A DNA stretch of 64,000 bases from Clonostachys chloroleuca (lineage: Eukaryota; Ascomycota; Sordariomycetes; Hypocreales; Bionectriaceae), in the NCBI GenBank assembly GCA_037952775.1, contig JBANAY010000003.1, forward strand, positions 15,624,001 through 15,688,000. The letters run 5' to 3'. Both the position numbers and the translations under genes were made by a program. This document shows positions 1 to 9,931 of this stretch, piece by piece. Within the stretch, counting starts at the first letter, position 1; the number at the start of each line of letters is the position of its first letter. Below the pieces are notes generated by a model. That model saw only the letters and a list, made by a program, of their open reading frames with translations, did no database searches and had not been told where the DNA came from.

Positions 1-317
1 AAATCGAGCATCGGGCCTGGCGTGCCCTCTGCCACAAAGGACATGCCCTGCTTGAAGTAGAACCGGCTCAGCTCTGGGTCCTGCTCAATTTTCTTCTGTG
101 CCTTTTCGGCCAGCTCGGCGTAGAGCGGATCGCCATAGTCCGCCCTGATGCATCTTGTTGTATCGACGCTCGTGCCGTCCTCCACCGGCGGTGTTAGCCG
201 GTCAACAATTGTGACCTTGGTTGATGGATGCCTGCGGGCGATGGCTAGTGCAGTCGACAAGCCGAAGATGCCAGCGCCGATGATAATGACCGACTGTGGG
301 ACAGGCTTAGATGACAT
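1..317 (-). CDS. FAD-dependent amine/sarcosine oxidase-type oxidoreductase, N-terminal part only
   Basis: The gene starts at the ATG complementary to 315-317 and runs off the left edge, so only about 105 N-terminal residues are visible. Right after the start there is a dinucleotide-binding beta-alpha-beta fold with the motif VIIIGAGIFGLSTALAIARR (GxGxxG). It is followed by VDTTRCIRADYGDPLYAELA, which strongly resembles the DTSRIIRADYxDPLYAEL stretch of fungal sarcosine oxidase and fructosyl-amino-acid oxidase family proteins. Enzymes of this family oxidise secondary amines with FAD, releasing H2O2, often in peroxisomes; the C-terminal targeting signal is outside the window. It diverges from a Dal5-type permease 511 bp away, so an uptake-plus-oxidation pair is plausible but inferred. 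The substrate cannot be assigned from this fragment. Confidence 0.8.
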   Translation of the reverse strand, partial: MSSKPVPQSVIIIGAGIFGLSTALAIARRHPSTKVTIVDRLTPPVEDGTSVDTTRCIRADYGDPLYAELAEKAQKKIEQDPELSRFYFKQGMSFVAEGTPGPMLD

Positions 318-828
318 GGTTTTGGGTTTATGCTTCTGGGTATTATAGGAGCTGTGGCATTGGTATTATTGCAGATGCCTCTCTTTCACCATTCTGGTAC
401 CATCTAGCGTGGACTGCTCTTATATACAGAACTACCACCGCGGAAATCACCGCACTCCCACTTCGCTTACGACGCTGTACAAACGATACAGCGCAGTACA
501 GAATCATTTACAGCCAATGATCTTCCAGGCGCTTTAAGGATATAGCATTGGGGGAGATATCCAGTGGATCAAAAGGCGGGGACACTGCGCATATCTGGGG
601 CAAAGAACTGGACTGCCCGGTGAATGCCGCCGCGGAGAGTCGCGATCCTCCTTTCTTTACTCTTAGTGGCGGTATTCGCCGCCGCGTTACTCAAGATGCT
701 GGCCGGTTTCCTGTTTCCATACCGGTGGACGGAATACATAAAGCTGCATGAAGTTTGCATTGTTTGTCACCGACTCAAAGGTGGGAACAAGTCATAAGTT
801 GCTTCCTGCTGCATTACCCACCGATACC
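318..828. promoter_or_regulatory. Divergent intergenic region between oxidase and permease
   Basis: This 511 bp separates two start codons that face away from each other, so it must hold both promoters. I see no gene-like frame and no operator I would name with confidence. Confidence 0.5.
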
Positions 829-2460
829 ATGGAGTCAGGCAAAGCCACTCGGGACGATACGTCCATCAAGATGGCCCAGGAGGACGCCATGTCCGTCGCG
901 GAGGAGCATATCCTCATCGCCCCAGAGGAAGAAAAGGCGCTGCTTCGCAAAATCGACATGCGTCTGATGCCCACCATATGGGTGTTGTACCTCTTGTCGT
1001 ATGCGGACCGAACCAAGTTAGTAACCTCCCAGTACAACTCTCATAGGAACTTGCTTGCTAACATATAGCCTGCAGCATAGGAAACGCCAAAGTTGCCGGC
1101 ATGGCTGACGATCTCCATCTGACCTCGAACCAGTACTCGATGACACTCGTCATCTTCTTCATCACTTATGTCATTTTCGAAATCCCAAGTAACCTCATCC
1201 TCGCCCGTACCAGACCTTCACTCTACATCCCAGCCATCATGGTCGCCTGGGGGGCTGTCACCTGCTGCATGTCTCTTGTCCATAGCTATGAGGGTCTCTT
1301 GGCTGCTCGCGTTGTCTTGGGTATCTTCGAGGCTGGCTTTGCCCCGGGCATCATGTTCATTCTTTCGTCGTGGTACAAAAAGCACGAGCAGGCGAAGCGC
1401 TTCACCATATTCTATTCCGCGGCCGTGCTTTCAGGCGCCTTTGGGGGTATTGTAGCCGGTGCCATCACAGGGAGTCTGGACGGCGTCCATGGCATCCGGG
1501 GATGGAAGTGGCTCTTCGTAGGCTTAGTTCTAGTTCGCTTCTCAATGAGGCCGTTCACGCTGACAAGCATGGCTTTAGATCATCGAAGGCGTTGCCACCA
1601 TCGGCTGCGCAATCATCGCGATCCCACTGCTCCTTGATTTCCCAATGAACACACGGGGCTTTACCCCAGTGGAGAGGGAGCTCGCCATCCGGCGCTTGCT
1701 GGCCGATAACGTCACGGCGAGAACAGAAGATGAGGCTCCGATGGCTCACTTGGAGGCGGTTCGCAGGTCGCTGACGGATTGGAGAGTCTGGATGCTGGCA
1801 ATTGGATACGTGGTGAGTATCGAGACAGGGTGTAATTATTGGCCAGAGGCTAACAATAGTCAACCAGTCTCTGGGAGGATCAGGAACAATGTCATATTTC
1901 TACCCGACTCTGGTTCAGGGCTTGGGATACACTTCGCATATGGCTCAGTATAGTGAGTATTTCCCCTTTACATACCATGCCCGCCCGCATTTCTAACGTC
2001 TGATGTAGTGACCACGCCGATTTACGCCGTGGCATTTGTCTGCTGTCTAGTGACAGGATACTTGAATGACAAGTTCCCTACTATTCGTGGCCTCTTCGTC
2101 GCCGGCTTGGTTGGTGTTGCTTGCATCTGCGCCATTGTCGTGTGTGCTGTATACAATTTCGTCGCGCGATACGTTCTGCTGGTCTTCATGGCATCTGGCC
2201 TGCTTTCGGGAAATGCACTCTCTCTGGCCTATGCGTCCTCTACCTTTGCCCCCATGAGGGCGGAGGTGAGGGCCGTCAGTCTGGCCTGGGTCAACACCAT
2301 AGCCAACTTGTCTGGTATCTTCGGGGCGTACTTCTTCCCTTCAGAGGACGGGCCCAAGTACATTATGGGATTTGCTCTCGTTTCTGGGTTGAGCGCATTG
2401 TGCGTCCTCATCTACGGATCATCTCACTTCTTGATTCGTAAATATCCTGCTCATCAATAG
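829..2460 (+). CDS. MFS permease, Dal5/Tna1 (anion:cation symporter) type
   Basis: Five exons are inferred: 829-1016, 1076-1517, 1579-1812, 1868-1952 and 2009-2460, encoding about 466 residues. All introns are 55-61 bp with GT..AG ends, and the frame stays open across each join. The first join restores YADRTNIGNAKVAGM, a hallmark of the Dal5 allantoate/nicotinate/pantothenate permease family. Twelve membrane segments can be counted, the last being YIMGFALVSGLSALCVLIYG. Such carriers import small organic acids or amide compounds at the plasma membrane. It diverges from the FAD oxidase on its left. The 3' end is unsettled: a consensus GTAAAT donor lies just before the stop and an open frame resembling another TM12 follows (2478-2643), but the phase does not match. 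The substrate is unknown. Confidence 0.85.
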
Positions 2461-2768
2461 TGTGGTTTGACAATACAGCTGTACGGCAAAAAGCAATCAA
2501 TTGAAAGTAAGGAATATGCTCCTTACATTCCGGCATGGTCGGCTGGTATTGCCTTCTCAATTGGCTGTATAGAATTTGTGTGGCTGTTGAGAATTACGCT
2601 GAAGCGACAGAATCGCAGGATGAAGGAGACTTATCCAATGTAGACTAATTTCTATATTTACTGAAAGTTGACCCGATCTAAGGTCCTATGCTTTAATGCA
2701 TCTAGTAATAGGTAGACCTGGGAACGGAGAGCTGTAAAGTTTCCGTATTCCATCAACTTATTAAGTTA
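2461..2768 (+). other. Possible extra 3' exon or relic behind the permease
   Basis: The frame ending at the TAG at 2641-2643 encodes a hydrophobic helix followed by LLRITLKRQNRRM, resembling the last membrane helix and basic tail of Dal5-family permeases. It is preceded by an acceptor-like ACAATACAG (2470-2478), but joining it to the donor near 2437 puts it out of phase. It may be a decayed duplicate, an alternative terminal exon, or sign of an indel. Confidence 0.35.
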
Positions 2769-5700
2769 TCACTCCCCCGGCCGCTTAAACATGGCGAGGA
2801 TTTTGGAATTCTCTTTCGCCGCAGCGACGTCTAGGCAAGTCCGACTCTTTTCGTCCTCAGCCGTTGGGTCAAGGCCTTGATCAAGTAGCCATCGGAAACG
2901 GCACTCTATGACCGGAGTCACCATGTTTTGGTTCCGTTTTGTTTGCGGGTCTGTTCTGGCCACCACATGAAGCAAGGTCTCTCCCGCGTTGTTCACAGCA
3001 TGCAAGTCGGCCTTCGTCTCAATAAGTGTCTCTTGTGCCTTGAGCTCGCCTTCAGGAATCGATACACCCTGTAACCTATTGTCTGGAGGGAAAATGAGGA
3101 CTGAAAACGCTGGCGTCTCACCCTTGTTATTGCGGCAGTTGATGGGCACACCTAGAGAAACAAGATGCTTGAACAGTTGTCGTGGCTTGTCTACTTGTCC
3201 TTCAATGCGGCCGTCGCAGGCAAGGAACTTTCCAACATGATGAAGTGCCGAGTCCCCGTTTGAATCTGTTAGTTTCGGATCAGCCCCAACTTCAAGGAGA
3301 ATCTCAATGGCTTTTGTGTCAACAACAAACTGCCCGAATAATTGGGCCGGTGGTGTCCGCCGAAGTGCATAATGGAACGGAGTCAGTCCATCAGTATCAG
3401 TTTGGTGAAGTAGGTCCGGCGCCTTTGAGAGAATCAGGCGCAGGGATTTGTAGCCCGCAAAAGAAGGCACACTGAGAATTAGATGCAGGGCGTTCCTCTG
3501 ACGATTATCCCGTGCCGTGATGGATGCTCCCAGCTCCAGCAATTTCTCAATGATGGTAGGACCTCCAGCCTCTGGCTCGTCGTTGGCTACCACCTCGGTA
3601 AGGTTTCTTCTGTAGTCTCCATAAACATCCTCAATAGGAACATCTGGATCGGTTCTGCTGCTACATGCCGCGAGAAGCAATGTCATACCTTCCTGATTCC
3701 GGTATTCGAGATCAAGATCGGGCATGTCCAAGAACAAGCGGCTTGCACCGCCTTCTCGCAGGAGTTGATGGAGGACTGTAACTTCGGTCATGTAGTCGTC
3801 ATCCTGTGGCTCGCTACGCTTGACAAATGTAGTAAAAGGGTTTGCCCCATGTTCAAGTAAAACTTTGACCATTGACTCGCGCGCAGAGTTACTCTTTGTG
3901 CTCCCATACCCGACAATCTTACGGTGCATCGCGGCAAGGAACACCGGGGGAAGTTGAGATTGTGTGGCTGATATCCACCCGGCACTGATAGAAGGCAGTC
4001 CCTCTGGCGGTGGTTGGAACTGGTTCGGGTTGGCACCTGCATCCAGAAGCGCCTGCAGAACGGGGATGTTGCAACTCTGTATTGAGCTGGTGAGGGCTTC
4101 CGTAGAGCCGGCTGCCCCGTGCTTGAGGAGCAGTAGCGTCAGATCGATGTCGTTGCCCGCAGTGGACAGACAGTTGCGGCCGCTGCTATCAACCGCGTTG
4201 ACGTCGGCTCCAGCTTCTATGAGTGTCTTTATAATCCGGAGCTTGTAGTTCGATGAACAGCCGAGAGCCCAGAGAAGAGTAGTCCGGCCACAGACATCAC
4301 GCGCCTCAAGGTTAGGATCGTGCTTGAGGAGATACGGCAGGGCCTCTGCAACTTGCCACCAATGGTCTCCGCTGCAGCATTTATTGACGGCGTCGTTGAC
4401 CTTCTCGTACTCGACTACGTTTTGACGGTAGCTGGGCCAGCTGTAAAACCCATCATTGATATCCACGCCCAGTTCCTCAACAAGATATCGAACCATCGGC
4501 ATATTCCCTGTTGGACATTCGCAAGCGGAGAAAAGCGGATAGAATGAGGTCAGACGTCGCGTCAGTAGTTCTTTGCCCTTCTGCTTAGATTGCCGAATGC
4601 CCTCATCTCTATCACTTTGTAGTTGGAGGACCTCATCCCGCGCGACAGCTGCACCAACGATGGATTCCATGCCAAACTTGACAAGCTTACACAGGACGTC
4701 TCCTCCAGACTCTGTATCCAAGATACGTGGTTCTTGGCGCAAGACATGTTTTACCGAGTCCCAATCATGCTGTTCCATCAAATCTCTAAGGAACGCAACA
4801 AACGCCCTGACATCCAATTCAGATGTCTGGAATTTTCTCCATGGTGCGACCTGGAGAAAGGCTTCGTGGGCAGCTGAACGTCTTGAAATGCTCGTAACAA
4901 TCTTGTTGACAATATCCAATGAGAACTCTTGTGGTTTATCAATCAACGAATGGACATATGTCTTGATATCTTGTTTGGTAGCAGTGGCAAGTGTATCACC
5001 AGTATTGTCATGTGCAATGGACTGGCGTAGACGCACCAGACAATCAATAGTGTAGTCGTGGGAGCTTTCACATTTGATTATTGCCTGATCTAGTTCTGTT
5101 AACCCTTTGTCTGTTCGGGATGTCATATCGGCTCCATGGACAATGAGCAAGGATAAGATCTTCTCCAACTGAGTTGGAATTTGGTCATCTTTGGTTAATT
5201 TATTTCGTGTATCATCATCAATGCTGATTCCGCGTGGGGGGTCAAATCCGGAACGATCCTGCGAAGAATCACTTGGCGAGGAATGCTGATCTTCGTCAAA
5301 CTTCCACAGAGCTTTCTCCGACTCATATTGAATACACCACTCCAGTGGCGTTCCGACGTGGCTGGTTTTTGCGTTCGGATCCGCCCCTGCCGCAAGCAGA
5401 AGAGAAACCGTTTCGGGGACACCAGAGCGGCAGGCCAAGTGAAGAGCTGTGGGTGTACGTTGGTTATGAAATGTGTTCAGATAGTCGACTAAGCCCTGCT
5501 TCCCCAGTTTGGCCTCGATGGCTTCCAGAAGTAGTCCAATAATGTCTGGCTTCCTGAAACGGGCAGCGACATGCAGGGGAGTCACTCCATCCTCGGTGGG
5601 CTCGGTCGGGCTGGCTCCCTTTGAGAGAAGTGCGTGCACAAGAGCCTCGGAGGACCGAATTGCCACATGAAGAGGGCGTATACCGTTCATGTCCTGTATA

Positions 5701-8700
5701 TCAAAATGCTTGAAGTGCTTCAGCCCTTGAACACTGTCTTGGTTCCTAGGGGCAACCATAAAATGCAGTGCAGATTGACCTGTGAAGTTCTGCTGGTCAG
5801 GGTCAACACCCAGTGTCAGGGGCGTCTCCAGATAACGGGTGTCAAAATCCCTGGTCGTCTGCCCTACTATTTCGTGAAATAGTGTGTTTCCTTGGTAGTC
5901 TATGGCTCTTGGATCGAGTCCTCGGTCGACTAGCTCCTGGATAACCGTCATCGTGTCTCGCCCAGATTGGCAGGCGAATAGAAGATTGCCACCCCGATAG
6001 TCAACAGCGTCAAGCTCCGCCCCAATGGAGATAAGCTTGTCGAGTGCCGCAACAAACTTCTCCTTGGTTAGATTTCCATGGGCATCCTGAATAAAGTAGT
6101 ACAGCGGAGTACGCCCTTTTTTATCTCTGATGTTCAGGTCCGCTCCCGCAGCGACCAGTTTCAATGTCAGATCTAAACCACTCCCTGGACCTCTTAGGGA
6201 ATGCATCACGGTCTTTCCCTGCTTGTCCCTACCATTGAGTTGAATTCCTGATGACAATAGCATATCCAGGACTTCCGCTTCATATTCAACGCTAAGGTCC
6301 GGTGCCCGAGATATCCAGTCATGTAATACTCCGTGGCCATCATGTGCGGTTAATGTTAGGTCTGCTCCTAAGTCAACGTGCAGACGAATCAGATCTGAAT
6401 AGAAGGCTTTAGGTTTATCGTACATATCAGTCATCATCAGTATGGGAGTCTTGCCATCCGACTCTCTCTGATGGTTGATGTTTGCTTTCCCATCTTCGAC
6501 CAGTATCCGGAAACTCTCGACTGACTGACATGCATGTAGAGGACTGCATCCATCATCACTCATTATGTTGGAGTCCGCACCAGCATTGACTAGGGCCCGG
6601 ACAAGAGTCGGCCACCAACAAACAGCGTAGTGCAAAGCCGTGCGGCCCTTCTTGTCCTTCGCATTGATGTCAACTCGAGCCTTGAGCATCAAAGATACAC
6701 ACTCTTGCAAGAGCTCTGGTTCTTCATCTTTGTCTTGGGAGCTCATAATGTAGCGGCGTGCTGCACCGCAGATGCCGTGCAAGGCGGTCTGGTTCTTATT
6801 CTTGCTCTTCTGCGCCATCCGTCGGCGAATGCGCTCGCGACTAAACTCCTCCCCTTGTGAGGAGGACAAGATACTCGGATCCGCCCCAGCTTCTAGCAAG
6901 GTGATGACAAGTTTGGTGTTGGGGGCTCGGGACGCAATATAGAGCGGTGTTTCCCCACGAACGAGGCAGTTAACGTCGACGAGCGGGTGTTGGAGTAGCT
7001 CGTCAAGAATTCCAGGACAGCCCCGCGAGCGTTCATTCCTACTTCCCACCGCCCATCCCAACGCCCGGCTGGCCATCTCGGCAGTGCTCAGGAAGGGGAG
7101 GAAGGCCCTGGCAGCTGAGGTATTCCCAGCACACATGGCATACATCAACGGGGTGTGTCCGATATATTTGTATGGGTCGCCGCACATGAGCCCCGGATCG
7201 CATTTCGTCTTTTTTGTCAGGGGATCTACGCCTGCTTCCAAGAGCAAGGTCACAACTTCCCCGTGGTCTCTCTCGGCGGCTTTGTGAAGAGGCCTTTTGC
7301 CATCATAGTTGGACGGCTCATCTGGCTTTGCGCCAAAGCCGAGGAGGACTTTGACAACACTCGCATGCCCTGCGTTAGCGGCGTAGAAGATGGCAGTTTC
7401 GCCCCCCTCATCAAGCGAGTTCACATCAATGCTGTTCTCCTGAACAAACTTGGTTAGGTACTGGCTCAATCCTAGCAAGGCAGCGGTGTGCAGATGTTGC
7501 CTCTTGCTACCGCCGTTGTCAACCAGAACTGAAAGAGGTGTATAGTTTTCCTCGGAGAGGATTGTGTAGGTGGCGTCATAAAGGTCATCTGAGAAAAGGC
7601 CGCTGTCGTTGGACTTCCTTCCATGAACATGCCAGTTGTGCATGCTGTATGCGAGAAATGGATAAATCAATCGGAGTTCTTTATTGACAGCAGGCATCAC
7701 ATAGTAGTGATCACCCCATTCACTATCCGATTCGTAGTCATCGTCATCGGGAAGCTTGACCTTTTGCAGGCAGCCGGAGAGTAAATACGATAGACAACAT
7801 AGCGATAACCGATCGTGTGTGGAATTCATTTCCAAGATGGGATAAGCATCGCCACTAGACTCGGCGGTGCGAGTAGAGCCATTCAAGAACTCGGTGAAAG
7901 AGTGATGAATGACGCAGACGGTCTCGTCGGGGAGAATCTCCAGCAAGGGGCCGCAAGCCGCTCTGACAAGGTCCTTGAGAGCTTCTAGGCTACCGATTGC
8001 TTTGGCCTGTGCCTCTTCGGTGACTCTAATCATCTCGGCAATCTCAAGGAGTCGCAGCGGACGCGAGGCGTGTGTGACAAATGACAAGATGAGAAGCTGG
8101 AGGTCGTGAGGAACGCCAGATCGCCGCGCATGTTCGCGGAGCAAGTCTGTATACATGACGTTCAAATCCAGCGGCAGTGTTTTCAGCACCTCTTCCACGT
8201 CGGCATTCTCTTCCAAAAAGGCATCCATGGCCAATTTGGCATACAAAAACAGGCCATTTGCGCGTCCTGGGACTGCGCGCTTGATGATCTCTTTTTGTTC
8301 TAGGGTGAGAACTTTTCGCGTCTTATCCAAATGATGTGCGACGTAGTTGGCGATATCCTCATCGACATGCTTCTCATCAAGTCTGATATGCAAGATTGGC
8401 TCCTGCCGCAATGGTCGTTCTACCTTGGGTACAGGGCGGCTGGTGATGATTATCTTGAGGCGAGACGGGCGCCATCTTCCAAGCTCAGCTAAGGCCTGTA
8501 GGAAGGCATCCTGGTTGCTGTCCATCTCGTCCAGCGCGTCAACAACACAATACACCTTGGGAATGTAGGCCGCTGCACTCTTGATGTCCTGCCACATAGT
8601 AGCCACGGACACGCCGCTCAGTGACTGGCGCTTGTCGACAGATTCCTTGAGCCGGGCCTGCAGTGGAGGGCTGTAGCTGAGCAACTGCGCAAGCCAGTCG

Positions 8701-9152
8701 CGGAGCAAGGCGTCAGGCTTGTGATTGGCGTCGATGATTTGACGGAAGAAGAAGTAGAGCACCGGTGCGCCTTCTTTGGACAAATGGCTTACTAGAGAAC
8801 TCGCGATCACAGACTTGCCAGAGCCCGGGATCCCCTTGATCCAGAGCATTCCCCTTTCTTGGCTTTGGTGCCACTCACGGAATGTGGGCGAGTCCAGCAG
8901 CCACTCTCCGGTTCCTGGTAGGTAGGAAGCGAGATGTTTCTTGAATTCCCCATTTTCGGCATCGTAAGAGGTGGGCTTGAGCCAGCTTCGGATGGACTCT
9001 TGGACATGGGCGGGCTGAGGGAGGATGTTCTCCTCATTGAAGTCACTCACATCATCGCAACATATGATCACGGCGTCTTCATGGTCCGAAGAGATTATTT
9101 CAGTCCCGCGCTCTCCCTGAGCCTCGGCGTTAGCTAACGACATCCCTGACAA
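2769..9152 (-). CDS. NACHT-domain STAND protein with a very long ankyrin-repeat array
   Basis: A single uninterrupted frame of 2127 residues. Residues 50-90 carry the IRSWLKPTSYD...YLPGTGEWL lead-in typical of fungal NACHT proteins. A Walker A motif (GIPGSGKS, residues 107-114) and a Walker B motif (YCVVDALDEMD, 201-211) follow. From about residue 560 to the C-terminus there are some twenty or more ankyrin-type units, with signatures such as GRTALHYAV, TPLYIAS and LLEAGADP. Such proteins are intracellular signal-transducing NTPases in which the repeats sense a ligand and the NTPase oligomerises. In fungi the class includes vegetative-incompatibility and NLR-like proteins. The N-terminus before the NACHT region is only about 50 residues, too short for a usual effector domain. 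No upstream exon carrying one was found. The ligand is unknown. Confidence 0.92.
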   Translation of the reverse strand: MSGMSLANAEAQGERGTEIISSDHEDAVIICCDDVSDFNEENILPQPAHVQESIRSWLKPTSYDAENGEFKKHLASYLPGTGEWLLDSPTFREWHQSQERGMLWIKGIPGSGKSVIASSLVSHLSKEGAPVLYFFFRQIIDANHKPDALLRDWLAQLLSYSPPLQARLKESVDKRQSLSGVSVATMWQDIKSAAAYIPKVYCVVDALDEMDSNQDAFLQALAELGRWRPSRLKIIITSRPVPKVERPLRQEPILHIRLDEKHVDEDIANYVAHHLDKTRKVLTLEQKEIIKRAVPGRANGLFLYAKLAMDAFLEENADVEEVLKTLPLDLNVMYTDLLREHARRSGVPHDLQLLILSFVTHASRPLRLLEIAEMIRVTEEAQAKAIGSLEALKDLVRAACGPLLEILPDETVCVIHHSFTEFLNGSTRTAESSGDAYPILEMNSTHDRLSLCCLSYLLSGCLQKVKLPDDDDYESDSEWGDHYYVMPAVNKELRLIYPFLAYSMHNWHVHGRKSNDSGLFSDDLYDATYTILSEENYTPLSVLVDNGGSKRQHLHTAALLGLSQYLTKFVQENSIDVNSLDEGGETAIFYAANAGHASVVKVLLGFGAKPDEPSNYDGKRPLHKAAERDHGEVVTLLLEAGVDPLTKKTKCDPGLMCGDPYKYIGHTPLMYAMCAGNTSAARAFLPFLSTAEMASRALGWAVGSRNERSRGCPGILDELLQHPLVDVNCLVRGETPLYIASRAPNTKLVITLLEAGADPSILSSSQGEEFSRERIRRRMAQKSKNKNQTALHGICGAARRYIMSSQDKDEEPELLQECVSLMLKARVDINAKDKKGRTALHYAVCWWPTLVRALVNAGADSNIMSDDGCSPLHACQSVESFRILVEDGKANINHQRESDGKTPILMMTDMYDKPKAFYSDLIRLHVDLGADLTLTAHDGHGVLHDWISRAPDLSVEYEAEVLDMLLSSGIQLNGRDKQGKTVMHSLRGPGSGLDLTLKLVAAGADLNIRDKKGRTPLYYFIQDAHGNLTKEKFVAALDKLISIGAELDAVDYRGGNLLFACQSGRDTMTVIQELVDRGLDPRAIDYQGNTLFHEIVGQTTRDFDTRYLETPLTLGVDPDQQNFTGQSALHFMVAPRNQDSVQGLKHFKHFDIQDMNGIRPLHVAIRSSEALVHALLSKGASPTEPTEDGVTPLHVAARFRKPDIIGLLLEAIEAKLGKQGLVDYLNTFHNQRTPTALHLACRSGVPETVSLLLAAGADPNAKTSHVGTPLEWCIQYESEKALWKFDEDQHSSPSDSSQDRSGFDPPRGISIDDDTRNKLTKDDQIPTQLEKILSLLIVHGADMTSRTDKGLTELDQAIIKCESSHDYTIDCLVRLRQSIAHDNTGDTLATATKQDIKTYVHSLIDKPQEFSLDIVNKIVTSISRRSAAHEAFLQVAPWRKFQTSELDVRAFVAFLRDLMEQHDWDSVKHVLRQEPRILDTESGGDVLCKLVKFGMESIVGAAVARDEVLQLQSDRDEGIRQSKQKGKELLTRRLTSFYPLFSACECPTGNMPMVRYLVEELGVDINDGFYSWPSYRQNVVEYEKVNDAVNKCCSGDHWWQVAEALPYLLKHDPNLEARDVCGRTTLLWALGCSSNYKLRIIKTLIEAGADVNAVDSSGRNCLSTAGNDIDLTLLLLKHGAAGSTEALTSSIQSCNIPVLQALLDAGANPNQFQPPPEGLPSISAGWISATQSQLPPVFLAAMHRKIVGYGSTKSNSARESMVKVLLEHGANPFTTFVKRSEPQDDDYMTEVTVLHQLLREGGASRLFLDMPDLDLEYRNQEGMTLLLAACSSRTDPDVPIEDVYGDYRRNLTEVVANDEPEAGGPTIIEKLLELGASITARDNRQRNALHLILSVPSFAGYKSLRLILSKAPDLLHQTDTDGLTPFHYALRRTPPAQLFGQFVVDTKAIEILLEVGADPKLTDSNGDSALHHVGKFLACDGRIEGQVDKPRQLFKHLVSLGVPINCRNNKGETPAFSVLIFPPDNRLQGVSIPEGELKAQETLIETKADLHAVNNAGETLLHVVARTDPQTKRNQNMVTPVIECRFRWLLDQGLDPTAEDEKSRTCLDVAAAKENSKILAMFKRPGE

Positions 9153-9931
9153 CGGTCTCAGGGCTGGGGTAGAAGGGCCCGGCTATGCTCCCAGGAAATG
9201 TTTGGCAAATAACAGTAACAGCCTAGGTCTGTCGGAAAAGTCAAAGCTGTGCCGAATATACGGCCTGTGAAACTGACAAGGTAGAGGGAACTGCTTGAAG
9301 TAAATATCTTCGTGGCGCAGCCAAGTCGGTCTGAGTTGGCCCCTCATTGCCTTGCCTTCCAGTCCTACTACGCCTTGTGCTTACGGATCGACCAGCATTG
9401 TCTGAGTTTGGGCCTCATGCATGGCCAATTATGAAACATTCGTGGATGCTGTGGATCCGCCAAAAGAAGGCATGGCCTGTTGCCTAAGAAATCCCACGCT
9501 GAAGCCTAGAGTAGGCGTAGTCAAGGAAAACCCCGGATTTGTGGATGACTCCGATGCCTGCTAGTTTGCATGCGATGACAGCATATTGAAGCTCAAAGCC
9601 TGCAAGAATTGGTCCATAGTCAACTAGTATCACCTTTCTGGCAGAGTTTAATTTTCAGTTGGGGCACGTGTGACTGATTGAGCGTGGGCTCATGCAAGCT
9701 ACCCTGTATCGCGATAATGGAGCTAGCAGACCTCCTAGATCATTACATTTAGCTACTCCTATAAGCTGCGTATCACATTCTCAAGGTCTCGGGATTCTTT
9801 GTAGCCTCTCGCTCTTCCTTCTTTACCAAGTCTTCTCAGTTCCTTGCTCTCGACTTTTTTTCACATGACCTTTTTTATGTAACACTTTGGTAAACGGGTA
9901 AGGGAGTAGCACTGTGTATGTGTTCTGAATA
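9153..9931. other. Intergenic region upstream of the NACHT-ankyrin gene
   Basis: About 780 bp with no convincing coding frame. It contains the promoter of the NACHT-ankyrin gene and the 3' flank of the next minus-strand gene. A pyrimidine-rich tract lies near 9815-9880. Confidence 0.4.
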
